NCBI RefSeq assembly: GCF_030936135.1
Contig: NC_082602.1
Location: forward strand, 26,229,965-26,293,964
Source: Gavia stellata
Taxonomy: Eukaryota; Chordata; Aves; Gaviiformes; Gaviidae
DNA length: 64,000 bases
Reading direction: 5' to 3'
In this document: positions 12,181-22,719 of the stretch, piece after piece
Position numbering within the stretch: the first letter of the stretch is position 1
Layout: the number at the start of each line of letters is the position of its first letter
The notes under the pieces: generated by a model
Database searches by the model: none
The model's input: only the letters and a program-made list of their open reading frames with translations
Told to the model about the DNA's origin: nothing
Program-made: the position numbers and the translations under genes

Positions 12181-13854
12181 TCAGACCCCAACACCGGGGT
12201 CACCCCAAGCCATGTCTCGGGACCTGGGCTGATGCTCAGCTCCACCCATGGGGAAGGAGGGGACCGGGGTGGGGGGCAGAGAGCCCTCCCGAGCCAGGGG
12301 TGGGCATGGCTGGGGGAGCAGGCAAAAGCATCTCTCAACCTGTAATTTGAGTGGGAAACATGGGCTGAAACAGTGTCATTAAACGGGGGGATAATTCCTG
12401 GGGGACGTCTGTGCTCACCACACCCTGGGAGCCAGGTACGAAGCAGGTATTGGGGTGCAAGCAACGGCATTACCTTGGCTGGAGCCGAGCAGTCAGGAGC
12501 AGTGGTGGGTCTGCTCCACACCACAGCAGTGCAAAACCCGCACGGGGCTGAGGCTCCAGAGCCTCCGGCAAGCTGCCCGGCTGCTCCCTGCCTCAGTTTC
12601 CCCGGCTCCGAGGAGCGGGGCACCCAGCATGCCTTTGCAGCACAAACACGTTGTGCATTTGCATATTGCTCCTGCCACTGTGCTGGGGGCATCCCACAGC
12701 CCGTTTCCCCTCCTCCAGGCAAGGAATTTGTGGGATTTGCTTCCCCGGTGAAGCTCAGGCAAAGCAAAGCCGTTGCAGGACCCCTCAGAGGATCTGGTTT
12801 CCTTCACCACGCTGCAAAATCTGCTTTTGCTTTCCAACACCCTCCTGCAAATTCGTTCTGGGCTGCGGGGCCTTCGCTCAGTTATGTTGCAAATCCGGCC
12901 GTGGCTAACGATGGAAAATGTGCCAGGCTTTGGCCCCCCTAAATCCACTTTTGCCGGCCAAACCCCTCTCCAGTCCCCCACCGCAGAGGGGGGTTTCCTG
13001 CCGGCTCTGCCTTCGTCCTCGCCTCCCGCTCCCCCTCCGTGGCCCCCAGCCCCTTGGCTCAGGGCTGCCTCCCTCCCCAGCTCCCCTCGCCTGGCCCATC
13101 GAGCACGATCCCAGCATGCCGCAGGTTTTCAGCCCTGCATCCATGAGTCGCTGAGCAGCTGGGGCTGCAGCTGCTTTGGGAGCAGGGAAAAAATCAGGAG
13201 GGGCTGAGATTTTCCTGCATGCACCCTCAGAGCCAGTTCAGAGCCTGAGCAGTGAGGGGACAGGCTGAGGTGCTGAGCTGCTGGGCTGCCCCCGCCTTGG
13301 GATGAAGCATTGCCTGCATGTTCGGGCATCCCTGTGCCAAGCGCACCCTCGCCTACCCCTGCCCCACACGGGGCAAAGCAGTGGGGCGAGCCTGGCCCCA
13401 GATGCCACCTTCAGCCCACACAGCTCCTGGCCGGCACAAAAATAGAGCCAGTACTTAAATCCCAGGCACTGCTGAAAAGTGGGGCCAGGAACGGTCCCTG
13501 GTTATTTGCTTCTCTTGCCCTTGGCAGAGGGACAAGGGGGGACAAACTGCTGCTGTCCTTCCCCACACACGAGGACCCCAGCCCTGGCTCCTTCTCCCAT
13601 GTACCATGCTCTGGGTACCTGGTGTGCCCCTGTCCCCATGGGGTTACCGTGGCCTCTGGGAGGCTGGATTCATCACTGCAGCACCTCCCACTCACAAGGT
13701 GGGGAGAGGCCACATCTCCGGATGGAGATCCCCTGGCCAGAGGTGAAATCCAACCACAGATCTGAGCAGGGAAAGCTCCAGCCGTGGGGCAACACAACCC
13801 AGCGCCTGGAAGCCATGGGCAGGGCAGGGCAGCAAGATGGAGCTCTAACCTGGC

Positions 13855-13975
13855 AGGTAATCAAACCTCCTGCTTGATGAGTCTATTGAATGTGCTAATA
13901 AATAGTAGGAGCTATGAATGAGGGGTGGAAGATCTAACACATCGATTCAATCAGTGTGGCCCCCAGCTACACGCC
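13855..13975. promoter_or_regulatory. AT-rich island, candidate conserved non-coding element
   Basis: About 120 bp of low-GC sequence include GGTAATCAAACC, CTAATAAATAG and ATCGATTCAATCAG. There is no coding signal or repeat character. The clustered homeodomain/HOX-PBX-like cores suggest an enhancer core. Confidence 0.33.
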
Positions 13976-14869
13976 GAGCTTGTGGCTCCTGTTGCTGGGA
14001 GCAGATCTGGGGGGAAAAGGGTGTTAGCAGCCCTGCGTGGCCTGGAACTGGGGTAGATCACATTCCCGGCTCCCCACCCATGCTGGCCAGTTATCCCTCC
14101 TTTCTCCTCATTTGCCCCGAGCCCAGCGAAACTCCTGAAATTGGACTTCGAAGGTGCAGCAAGCCTCAAGCACCAAAGCCCCCTCCTCCCTCCCTGGTGG
14201 GTTGCTCCCCATCACCATTTCCCCCCCCCCCAGCAGGGCAGTCACTGCCGGTCCAGAGCACCCCACTGCTCCTGGCCCCACTGACCCCCTTCTGGCCCTG
14301 GGCTGATCTCTTGGACCACCCCACAGGGATCTGGGGCTTCCAGCAGTTGAGGCCAAGGAAAAAACCCACCCTGGAAAAAAAGCCCCGGGCCAAGTGACTC
14401 AACGTCATGTCAGGGAGGATTGGCGAGTGGTGTTGGGGCTGGCAGGGATGGGAATGCGGGTTATGTCACGGCAGAAGCAAATGTCACCAGGAGATGTTGG
14501 AGCAGGGGTTGCTGCCGGCACACTTGCCTGGGGCTGTGGGAGTCTCATTCTGATAATAAACCAAATCTCCCTCATTTCACCTCAAACCCGCTGCTGCTCC
14601 TCTCCGTTTCCTGCTGTTCGGGGCAGCCTGACACAGCCGGGATCTGACCAGCCCACCTCAGGGCCATGCGGCTCTTGGGGGTCCCACCCGCATCCCGGGG
14701 GTCCACCACGGGGATAAGGGAAGGGCAGCAGGCAGGTCCCTCCCGCCACACGTGCCAGGCAGGACCCACGCTAGGAAGTAGCCAGGCTCAGGTTTCTCCA
14801 GGCTTTTCCAGAGCAAATTCCTCTCAAGAACAAACCCGTCAGCAAATTCTTGGGGAAACGTTTGCAGCT

Positions 14870-15270
14870 GTGAGCAGGGGGGACGGGGACTCTCAGTCGG
14901 GCCCCGAGGAGCGGTGGCCGGGTGGCGAGGGATGCTCCGGTCCCCAGGCTGCCACGGTCTCCCCGGCCGGAGGCTGCCGGGGCCCTTCTCCCGCAGGAGT
15001 CGCGGCTCTGCGGGGCTGGATGCGGCTCGGCTCCTTCCCCGCAGGAATCCCCCCGCTTTCGCCAGGGATTTTCCACCAGCCCCATCCAAAAGCAGGTCGT
15101 ATAACCCGAGGCCAGGAACCAAACGGGCAACGGGGGCTGCATTCCCGGGGATGCCCCCCCTCTGCCCACCGCCCGCCTGACACGGCCATGCCAACTTTGA
15201 CACCTCGGGGCCGGGTTAGCACGGCTCCCACCGCCCCGCGACATGCCAGGCACCCCGGGCTCCGCAGCAA
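14870..15270. promoter_or_regulatory. Orphan CpG-rich block
   Basis: This is a CpG-dense stretch with many CCGG and GCGG words, roughly 3 kb from the nearest annotated promoter (KAZALD1) and 8 kb from that of SFXN3. No exon of a known protein was recognised. It could be the promoter of a non-coding RNA, an enhancer, or just local high GC. Confidence 0.3.
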
Positions 15271-15896
15271 ACAGGAGCACCCCCTCAACGTCCCTACCCC
15301 CCCGCAGTCCCTGCCTGCCCCCCCCACCGCCTGAGGGGCTGACCCTGCGGAGAGCGGCAGAGAGGTGCGGGCAGGCGGTGCGGGCAGCAGGCTGCGGGGT
15401 CTCTGCTGCCACCTCCAGGGCACTGCTGGCCTCGTCCCCTTGCCGTGACACTGTCCCCGTACCTGGGGCCTGCAGATCCTGGAGCAATGCGTGGCCACCA
15501 CAGTCCCCCCCCCGTCTTCCTGCACCCCAAAACAAGCCCCCCCATATGAGCCCACCCTGGTGATCCCCACCGCAACGTAGTGTCCTGTGGGGCTTCGGGA
15601 CCCTCCTGAGGTGCGGGGAGCCTCTGCTCAGCCTCTCCTGGGTGCACGGAGCTGCACAGCCCCCCAGCCGGTGAGGGTGCTCTGGAGGGTGCTGCCAGCT
15701 CGGTGGCACGGTGCCCTGTGCCCGCTGTCCCCTTTGCCACCCTGCCTTTCCCCAGCCTCCAGCAGCGCCAGAGGGGCTGGGACGCAGCCAGGGAAGGTGA
15801 CCCACCGCCAGCACCCCGGCACCCCCTGCACCAGGGACGGGCGCTGTGGAGGGGGAGCCTGGCTGCCCCCCTCTGCAAGAGGCTGCCCACTTCCAG

Positions 15897-16075
15897 GCGT
15901 CATTAAAGAGCAATTAGCTGGAAATTAAGCTGAGAACAAGTATTGATTAGCTCATTAAGGCTGGGGGAGCCGGCTGTGGTGGTAGGAATTGCTGCTGCTT
16001 GCCCTCATTATGGGCAAGGTTAAAGCTTGCGGTCGGGCAGCTCGTTAAAAATGCCAGGGACCAATCAATGTCCCC
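15897..16075. promoter_or_regulatory. Candidate conserved element rich in homeodomain sites
   Basis: The first part holds a packed series of homeodomain cores in both orientations: CATTAAAG, CAATTAGC, AAATTAAG, TTGATTAGC and CATTAAGG. The second part contains CCTCATTATGG followed by GGTTAAAG, an element that recurs near 40.83 kb. It ends with GACCAATCAATG, a CCAAT box. The flanks are ordinary GC-rich sequence. There is no coding potential. Confidence 0.45.
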
Positions 16076-16827
16076 GGCCCAGCGCCGCCCAGCACCCCTG
16101 GGGACACACAGCCGCTGCTTTTTGGGGACTGGCCCATGACCTCTGGGATGAGCCGGCTTCAGAAGGGGCTGAGCATCCTTGCTCCCCCGCATCCACTGCA
16201 GCATCCTGGGCTCCCCCACAGAGGCAGCGGTCTCACCTTCGGGCTTGTCAGCCCCCCAAAACTCACTGGCTGTGGGGTGATCTTTCTCTCACCTCCAACC
16301 AGGGGACCTATGGGGACAGGTGCTCCCTAGCCCAGTGAAGTCACCGAGTCAGTGGGCTCTCAGCAGTGCTGCCAGCTTCGGGGGAGAACAGCCAGTGTGG
16401 CTGGTTTGCAGGGCAGCACCCTAGACCTGCTTCCCACCAGAGCTGAGTTTGTCAGGTCTCAGCCTAGCATTGCCAGCTTTTATGGGTGGGAGGCAGGCCA
16501 AAGGGGGTCTCAGGGGTGGGATGAAAGCAGCTGGGGACATGGGGACAGGCAAAAGCCACCCAGAGACTCTGTAGCAGTGCGCTGCTGTGCCACCCTGCCC
16601 TGCACCCCGGCCCCGCAGCTCCAGGTGCTCTTGGGGTGAGCCCAGACATTGCCGGCCATCCAGCCAGACCCAGCCACCCCAAGCCCCTGTGTCTCCAGTC
16701 CCCTCCAGTGTCCCTCCCATCCCCATCTCTGCCTCTCTCAGCCACCAGCAGCTCAGGGCCGGGTCCCAGCCGGTGCATGAACGGAGGGTGTCCCTGCGCA
16801 GGCTGGTGGTGCGGGGGTGGGGGGAAG

Positions 16828-17125
16828 GTGTCATCATTATTTTTTTCTTTGCGCTGCCCTAGAAATATATTGTATTCTCAGCTAATCCCGTTCAATTACA
16901 CCACAATAAAACACATAATAAAAACGTAATTCATTTTTCCCGAGCGCTCCATCTCCCTGTGTCTTGGCAAGCTATTAAAAATTTGTCTTCATTTTTCTGG
17001 CAAGAGCCTTGTACCTTTTCATCTTTAATTTATGAGAGCAGAATAGCTACTGACAAGCCCTTATTGCGCGGCGAGGGGCTGCATTATTTATAAGCCGCCA
17101 ATGGCTGGCTCAGGGGACATATTTG
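16828..17125. promoter_or_regulatory. Strong candidate conserved non-coding element
   Basis: About 300 bp of AT-rich, non-repetitive sequence lie inside a GC-rich region. Notable words are CAATTACACCAC, ACGTAATTCATTTTTC, a TTTATGAGAGC posterior-HOX-like site, GCATTATTTATAAGC and CATATTTGCAATATGCC. The last is a palindrome-like octamer region. Several inverted pairs surround TTTATAA. There is no ORF of note and no transposon hallmark. This is the most CNE-like interval in the window. Confidence 0.5.
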
Positions 17126-18019
17126 CAATATGCCGGGGCCAGCAGAAGGAGGGGGACAGATCCCCGACACACCTGTCCCAATCCGCTCCCCCACCCTGGG
17201 TGGGTCTGGATGCAGGTGTCCTCCTGGCTGCCCCCGGGAGGGAGCACCCCCTGCCCAGCCTCTGCCAGCCCCCGACTGCCAGGGAAGCTACAGCACAGGG
17301 TGGCTCTGGGCTGCCTGGCCCTTATCTCGCCAGCTGCTGCATCTGCCCATCTTGGGCTTTGCAGCAACTCTCGCTCCTCCATCCCAGCTCGGCGCAGGGG
17401 CTCTGTAGAGCACGGTTGCCTCCATCCCTCCTCTCCCTGCACAGACATCCATCACTGCTTCTGACTGCCCTGGCCTGTGAATGACACAGCCGCTGCCTCC
17501 GGGCTTGCCAGGGTCCCACAATAGCAGCAACGTGCTCTCCGATAGCCATGCATAGAAAGCGGGATAAAAATATCCTCGCTGGAGGGGCAGGCACAGGCCT
17601 GGGGCTGGGGATTGAAGCAGAGCATCCTGTGAGCGAGCTGCAAGAGGGGGTGGGAGTGTGGGCAGAGCCAGAGGTATGCTCCAGCCTCTCCAAACCAGCA
17701 GCAGCCAGGGCAGCAGCTTAGAAGAGCCCTCTGCACTGCAGTGAGGTGCAAAGCCGCCTGTGCTAAAAAAAGCCCTCCTGACAGCTGGATGAGCTTAACC
17801 ACATGCCAAGCCAGCCAGAGCCACTGCAAACGCAGCAGGCTGGAAAACAGGAGCAGAGCCCAGCCATGGTGGGGCACAGGGCCACCCCGGCAGCTGACCT
17901 GCCTGTCCCTCCCGCTCCCATTCTCACCCTGATGGCAGTCCCCAGGTGCCTCTCCACCGTGTACAAACCGGCAAGCGACACGCTTCTCTTTGCTTTTGGT
18001 TTTGTATAAACAACCTGCC

Positions 18020-18025
18020 TTTATT
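18020..18025 (-). terminator. SFXN3: SFXN3 polyadenylation signal AATAAA
   Basis: AATAAA on the minus strand lies about 870 nt beyond the SFXN3 stop codon, in an AT-rich stretch that fits a 3' end. It implies a 3' UTR of nearly 0.9 kb (about 18,000-18,893). Confidence 0.6.
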
Positions 18026-18893
18026 ATTTGGTATATATAGGTACATTATACGTATATCAAAAATAACTAGAGGAAACCACGGTGCACTTAAAGCTATTTG
18101 AGAAGTTCTATCTGAAAGCAAGCACTCCAGGAGGGTGTAGAGTGACCCCTTGGGGGGAGCCCAGCCCTGAACAGAGATGGCATTAAAATGAGAAGAAAAA
18201 CGTGGACTCTCTGCTGGGATTAAAATGTGCCATTTGCTCTGGTGATGGAAGGAGCAGAAAGCCACATTAAATCCCCAGAGGAGAGCAGAGGGTGAGCTGA
18301 GAGCACACGCCTGGGCTGGGAGAGCCCCCCCCAAGTTCGAGCCACTGTGTGCACTTGAAATCACTCACCCACAGCTATTTTGGGTATGGGGAATTTTCCT
18401 CTCCAAAAGCTGCTCTGCCATCCCTAGGCACCAGCTGCTGAACCGCACGGGAACATGAGGAGCCTGCAGAGGGGTTCAACCCTCAAACACCATGATTGTC
18501 TGCTGTCTCCTAAAGCTAGGGAGCACCATTTTCTTCCCCACCCCACATCCCCACTCGCAAGGTCCCTGGTGCCGCTGCCCACGCTCCCCTGTTCACTGCA
18601 CACAGCTACGGGCACACACAGGGTGAGCAAGGAAGAAACAGGGGTGCCAGCCAGGAGGTCCCCAGAGTGGGGCTAAGCCCGAGCGCAGGGACGGGGTTCA
18701 GCACAGCGCGGTGCTGTGTGGCTGTGGGCATCCCGGGAAGCAGGGCCAGGAACCTGGGACCTACGGACATGGGATGGCCAAGGGAAAGCAGCAGCAGCCC
18801 CAAGGTGCTCCGAGGGGCAAAGCTTAGCGATGCGCCGGCCCCGCGGCTCCACAGCACGTGTCTCGGCTGCCCCGGGCACCCCGGGCCCCCTCT

Positions 18894-21800
18894 TCAGAGC
18901 CCTTTGTTGAAGTAGACCGTCTCCAGCCACGGGTCTTTCTCCCGGATCCGAGCTTGGACTTCAGGCTCCAGGCGGCTCATGGGCATCGAGCTGCCAAGGG
19001 GACACGGATGCAGGGGATGGAGGGGGGACACCCGCTGGGAGCCCCGGGTTGGGAAACCACCCGCTGCCACCCCTTCTCCACCTGGACCCCATGGAGATGT
19101 TGTCCCCATGGCCCAGTGCAGAGCTTTGGGTCTGCACCGCTGCATGTGCACAAAGACGTGTGTGTGCACACACAGTTTTAAGCCTCTGACCGCTCGAAGA
19201 GCAAAACTATCTCTTGGGCATCAGACAGCACAAGCTGCCGATGCACCTCCCGCCTGCAGCCCATGCCCGGCCCCACAGGGCTGCACACAGGGGCAAGGTG
19301 CCCGTCCTTACCTTTTCTGTGGGAAGAGCGCGCAGCACAGCGGGGTTGCAAACACCAAGCTGCAAAGGAAAGGCACAGAGAGAAGCTGGGCTGCATAAAT
19401 CACCTGCTCCCACCCATGCCCTGACCCCAAAGCAGCAAGGAGGCAGCCCAGAGCCGTGCAGGGTGCTCAGCCAGGAAAGGGGTAAGGAGATACCCTCTCC
19501 GAGTGTTTGGCTCCTGAAGTGGGGCAAAGCCTGTCCCCATCAGTGTGGGGGAACAGCAATGCTGAGCAGGAGCCCACAGCAAGCTTGAGAGACATCAAGA
19601 TAGAGCAAAACAGCTGCCAGCTCCAGGACATCATATCATATCCCATTTGCCTGGGGGGGCACCAGCCTGGCCGAGCTCTGGCAACCCTTGAGGAACTTTG
19701 GGGCAGCTCTCACCTCCCCTGCCAAGCAGACCCCCCAGCAGCATTGCCCCCCATACCCAAGTTTGGTCTGCGCCAGGGCGGCAATGCCTGTTGTCAGAGG
19801 GTGACTTACCAGAGTCCTACCAGGCCGACCTGCAGAGGAGCGTTCAGGTACGGGTACCGCTGCCAGGGACAGGGAGAGGCTACATGTCACTGGGGTGGAC
19901 GGGGCAGGAAGGTGTCTGTTCCCCAGCGGGGTGCCAGCCCCGAGGGGTGCCAGCACTGTGACAAGCTAGGGGGGCGTCCTCTTACCCACCCTCCCCTCCC
20001 GGGACCATCAGTACCTTCAGAAAAGCTCTCTTCTCCAGGGCGTTCATGATCACCGGGGGGATGGCTGGGGCAGAGGGGAAGGAGATGAGCTCCCAGTGCT
20101 CATGGTCCCTGCCAGCCGTGGGACCCTGTCCCACACTGCCAGGGACTGGCTGCAGCCCTTGGACACGGGTGGAGGAGGGGACACTCACCCATGGCCGGGG
20201 CTGCCATGCCGATGCGGGATACCACCACCTGGAAAATGGCCTTCTGGGCTGCAGCCGTGGACTCGCCCAGGCGGTTCCCATTCTCATCCGTGACGGGGAT
20301 CCCCAGCTTGAGCTCTCTGCAGGGAGAGCAGGGGTGAGGGGGGCCCCAGGGCACGCGGGTGGGGGGATCAAGGGACAGGGCAGCAACACAGCACAGGGGC
20401 ATGTCTCCAAGGGAGGTCGGTGTCCTCCTGTATGCCCCATCCACTGCCTGTGTAATAAGTTGGTGGGGGTCTCAGCTGGACCCACATTCACACCTGTGGG
20501 GTTTTCAGCAGGGCTGGACAGGGATGGGGAGTTCACAGCTGGCATTAACCGATAACCCCTTGGGTTGCAATGGGGTACTTGTACCCTCAAACCAACCCCC
20601 CACGATAAGGGGTGCCAGCAGGGCCAGGAAGGAAGTCCCCTGCAAGCCCAGGGCACTGCTCCCCCCCACCCCCTGCCAGTGCCTGGTGAACCCCAACGTG
20701 AGTCCCAAGCACCCCATTCCAGCCCAGGGCCTCACCTCTGCCTCATCAGCGGGATGTTGATGCAGTTGGCAGCAGCCACGGCTGCAAAAGGCACATACCG
20801 GCCGATGATGGCTGGCAAGTGCTGGGGAGGCAAGCAGGGAGCACGTCATGCAGAGGGTCTGGGGGCAGAGCTGGCTGTCCCTCTCTACCACCGTCCCTCT
20901 GCAAGACCCTGGGGTGTCCCAGCCCCACTGGGGAAAACTGTTTTCTCCTCCCCTGCAACTCCCAGACGGTGAAAGCTGCACAACCCAGGGGGTCGGGGGG
21001 TCCCACATCCCCTCCCGGCCCTGGAGGGAGGTTGAAGGGTGAAAGAAGCCTGGAGATCCAGCTGGTGATGGAGTGGGGCCGGAGGGACAGGCCATCTCTG
21101 GAGCCATCGCTGGGGAGAGGGGCTGCCTTGTGTGAATGCCCTCAGGAAACCCCATTGCTCCATTTTCTCCCCTGCCCCAGGTGATGGGGTGAATCCCCTG
21201 CTTAGCTGAGAGCTCAGGGAGACCCCACAGGGAGGGTCCAAGTGCCCCGGCCAGTGATGCCCAGTGGCTACCTTACCTTGGTGAGAGATTTAAGCCCCAG
21301 TGCTGTGACAACTGCCCCTGTGGTCGCGCTCACATAGGCTGTCCCCAGCTGGCTGTAAGGGCAGCAGGTGATACCAATAAGCCAGGGTTCCCCCATCCCA
21401 CCACCCCCTCAAAGGAGGGGACAGCATGACCTTCAATAGCATCAAGAGACCTGGGTTCCTCTCCCAGCTCCACCACCAACCCTGACAGCCCCACTGGTAA
21501 CTGTCTCTGGCTGCGCCAGGTCCCCATCATCCCATCTCACGACCCCCCCACTAATCAAGAAGCTATTCAAGACAGGCCCCCCCAGCATTTTTGGGTGCCC
21601 TGGGGACCTGGTCAGAGGGATGCTTACCTGGGGGTGATGGGTGCATCCCCGCTGCGGTTGGTGTAGTTGACAATGGCGTTGAAGGACTGGTTGACCCACT
21701 GCCAGAACAGCACGGCCGGTGTGGTCCTACCAGGCAGAGGAGGGTGCTGGTGGCACCAGGAGATGCCACCTGTGCTCCTACGGCACGGGTGCACTGCGGG

Positions 21801-22421
21801 GTGCAGGACATGCATCCCCTCCTGGCCCTGGGGTGAGGAGGGGACGGGTACCTGTAGAAGGTCAACATGCAACCGGTGATGGTCATGTTCATGGGGACCT
21901 GGGCAGACATGCGTCCCACGAGGAGCATCTTCTCGCCCGTATCAGGGTGGAAAGCCGAGTCGTAGATGTACTTCGCCCGCCAAAGCTGGTCCTCGGTCAG
22001 CCCTGGGGGTACCGTGCCTGCCCTGACGGGTAAGGGTAGCACCTGTTGGGAGACCCTCTGCCAGCACCTGTGCCCCACCTGGTCCCCCACCCCATGTGAG
22101 GCAGCTGGGGGAGGCCTTGGGGACCAGCCAGGCAATTAGGAGGGCTGGCTTTGGCGAGGGTGGCACCAGCACTACTCCCATTCCCACCCCTGGGGATGGC
22201 CCCAAGGCCGTATCCTGCCCTGGAGCAGTGCTGGGTGTACCGCCTCCCTCCCAGTACCTGTAGTCCTCCACCACCCGGCGAGCCTCCTCCAGCGTGGCCC
22301 CCGAGAGCAGCAGGTTTCGGGGGTCCGTCACCATGAAGAAGTGCTTGGCCCGGCCCTGGAAGGTGCTCTGGTCCCAGCGGGGCTCCCGGATGTTGATGGT
22401 GGCAGGCAGGGACGGTGGCAT
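18894..22421 (-). CDS. SFXN3: SFXN3, sideroflexin-3, mitochondrial amino-acid (serine) transporter
   Basis: Sideroflexins are inner-mitochondrial-membrane carriers. SFXN1 and SFXN3 import serine for one-carbon metabolism. Ten coding exons join in frame: 22258-22421, 21852-22022, 21628-21726, 21277-21352, 20736-20821, 20189-20316, 20015-20064, 19810-19859, 19312-19359 and 18894-18990. They give 322 residues, about the family length. Hallmarks are [12 protein letters not shown] near the N-terminus, HPDTGEK at residues 80-86, [51 protein letters not shown], and a C-terminus VYFNKGL. Sequence and neighbours favour SFXN3 over SFXN1. A splice acceptor lies 3 nt before the ATG, so the leader is mostly on a separate exon whose donor is at 22980, inside the CpG island shared with PDZD7. 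Confidence 0.95.
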
Positions 22422-22719
22422 CTTCTGGGGGGGGGCAGTTTCGTGGGATGTGGTGCCCGTGTCTCTGCCCCTTGCAACCCTACTGGGGCAGCTCTGGAGC
22501 TCCCCCGGCCTGGGGGGACACGGGGGCGAAACGGGGGAGCCCCTTTGCAGTGGAGCTGAGTGGGGACCCCCGAACCCACCTAGCAGATGGGGTAGCTTGT
22601 GGGTGGGTGACCCCACCACTGCAGCCCCATCACCCTGCAATCTGTCAGCGGGGAGCCCCCTAACCCAGCTTACACCAGCCACCAGAACAGTTAGGGACCC
22701 CCCACCCCAGCAGGGCACC

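Larger units (their letters stand above)
12181..17999. other. Intergenic gap between KAZALD1 and SFXN3
   Basis: I found no gene in about 5.8 kb. GC-rich frames up to several hundred codons exist here but lack any protein-family resemblance and arise from the scarcity of stop codons at high GC. The gap holds an orphan CpG-rich block (about 14.87-15.27 kb) and several AT-rich islands that look like conserved non-coding elements, listed separately. Its right end meets the SFXN3 polyadenylation signal. Confidence 0.6.

Noticed and set aside
14771-15913. 380-codon open frame on the minus strand in the KAZALD1-SFXN3 gap
   Set aside because: Composition is Gly/Pro/Arg/Ala-rich with no domain, and the frame overlaps CNE-like and CpG-rich DNA. 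At this GC content stop codons are rare, so long frames are expected.
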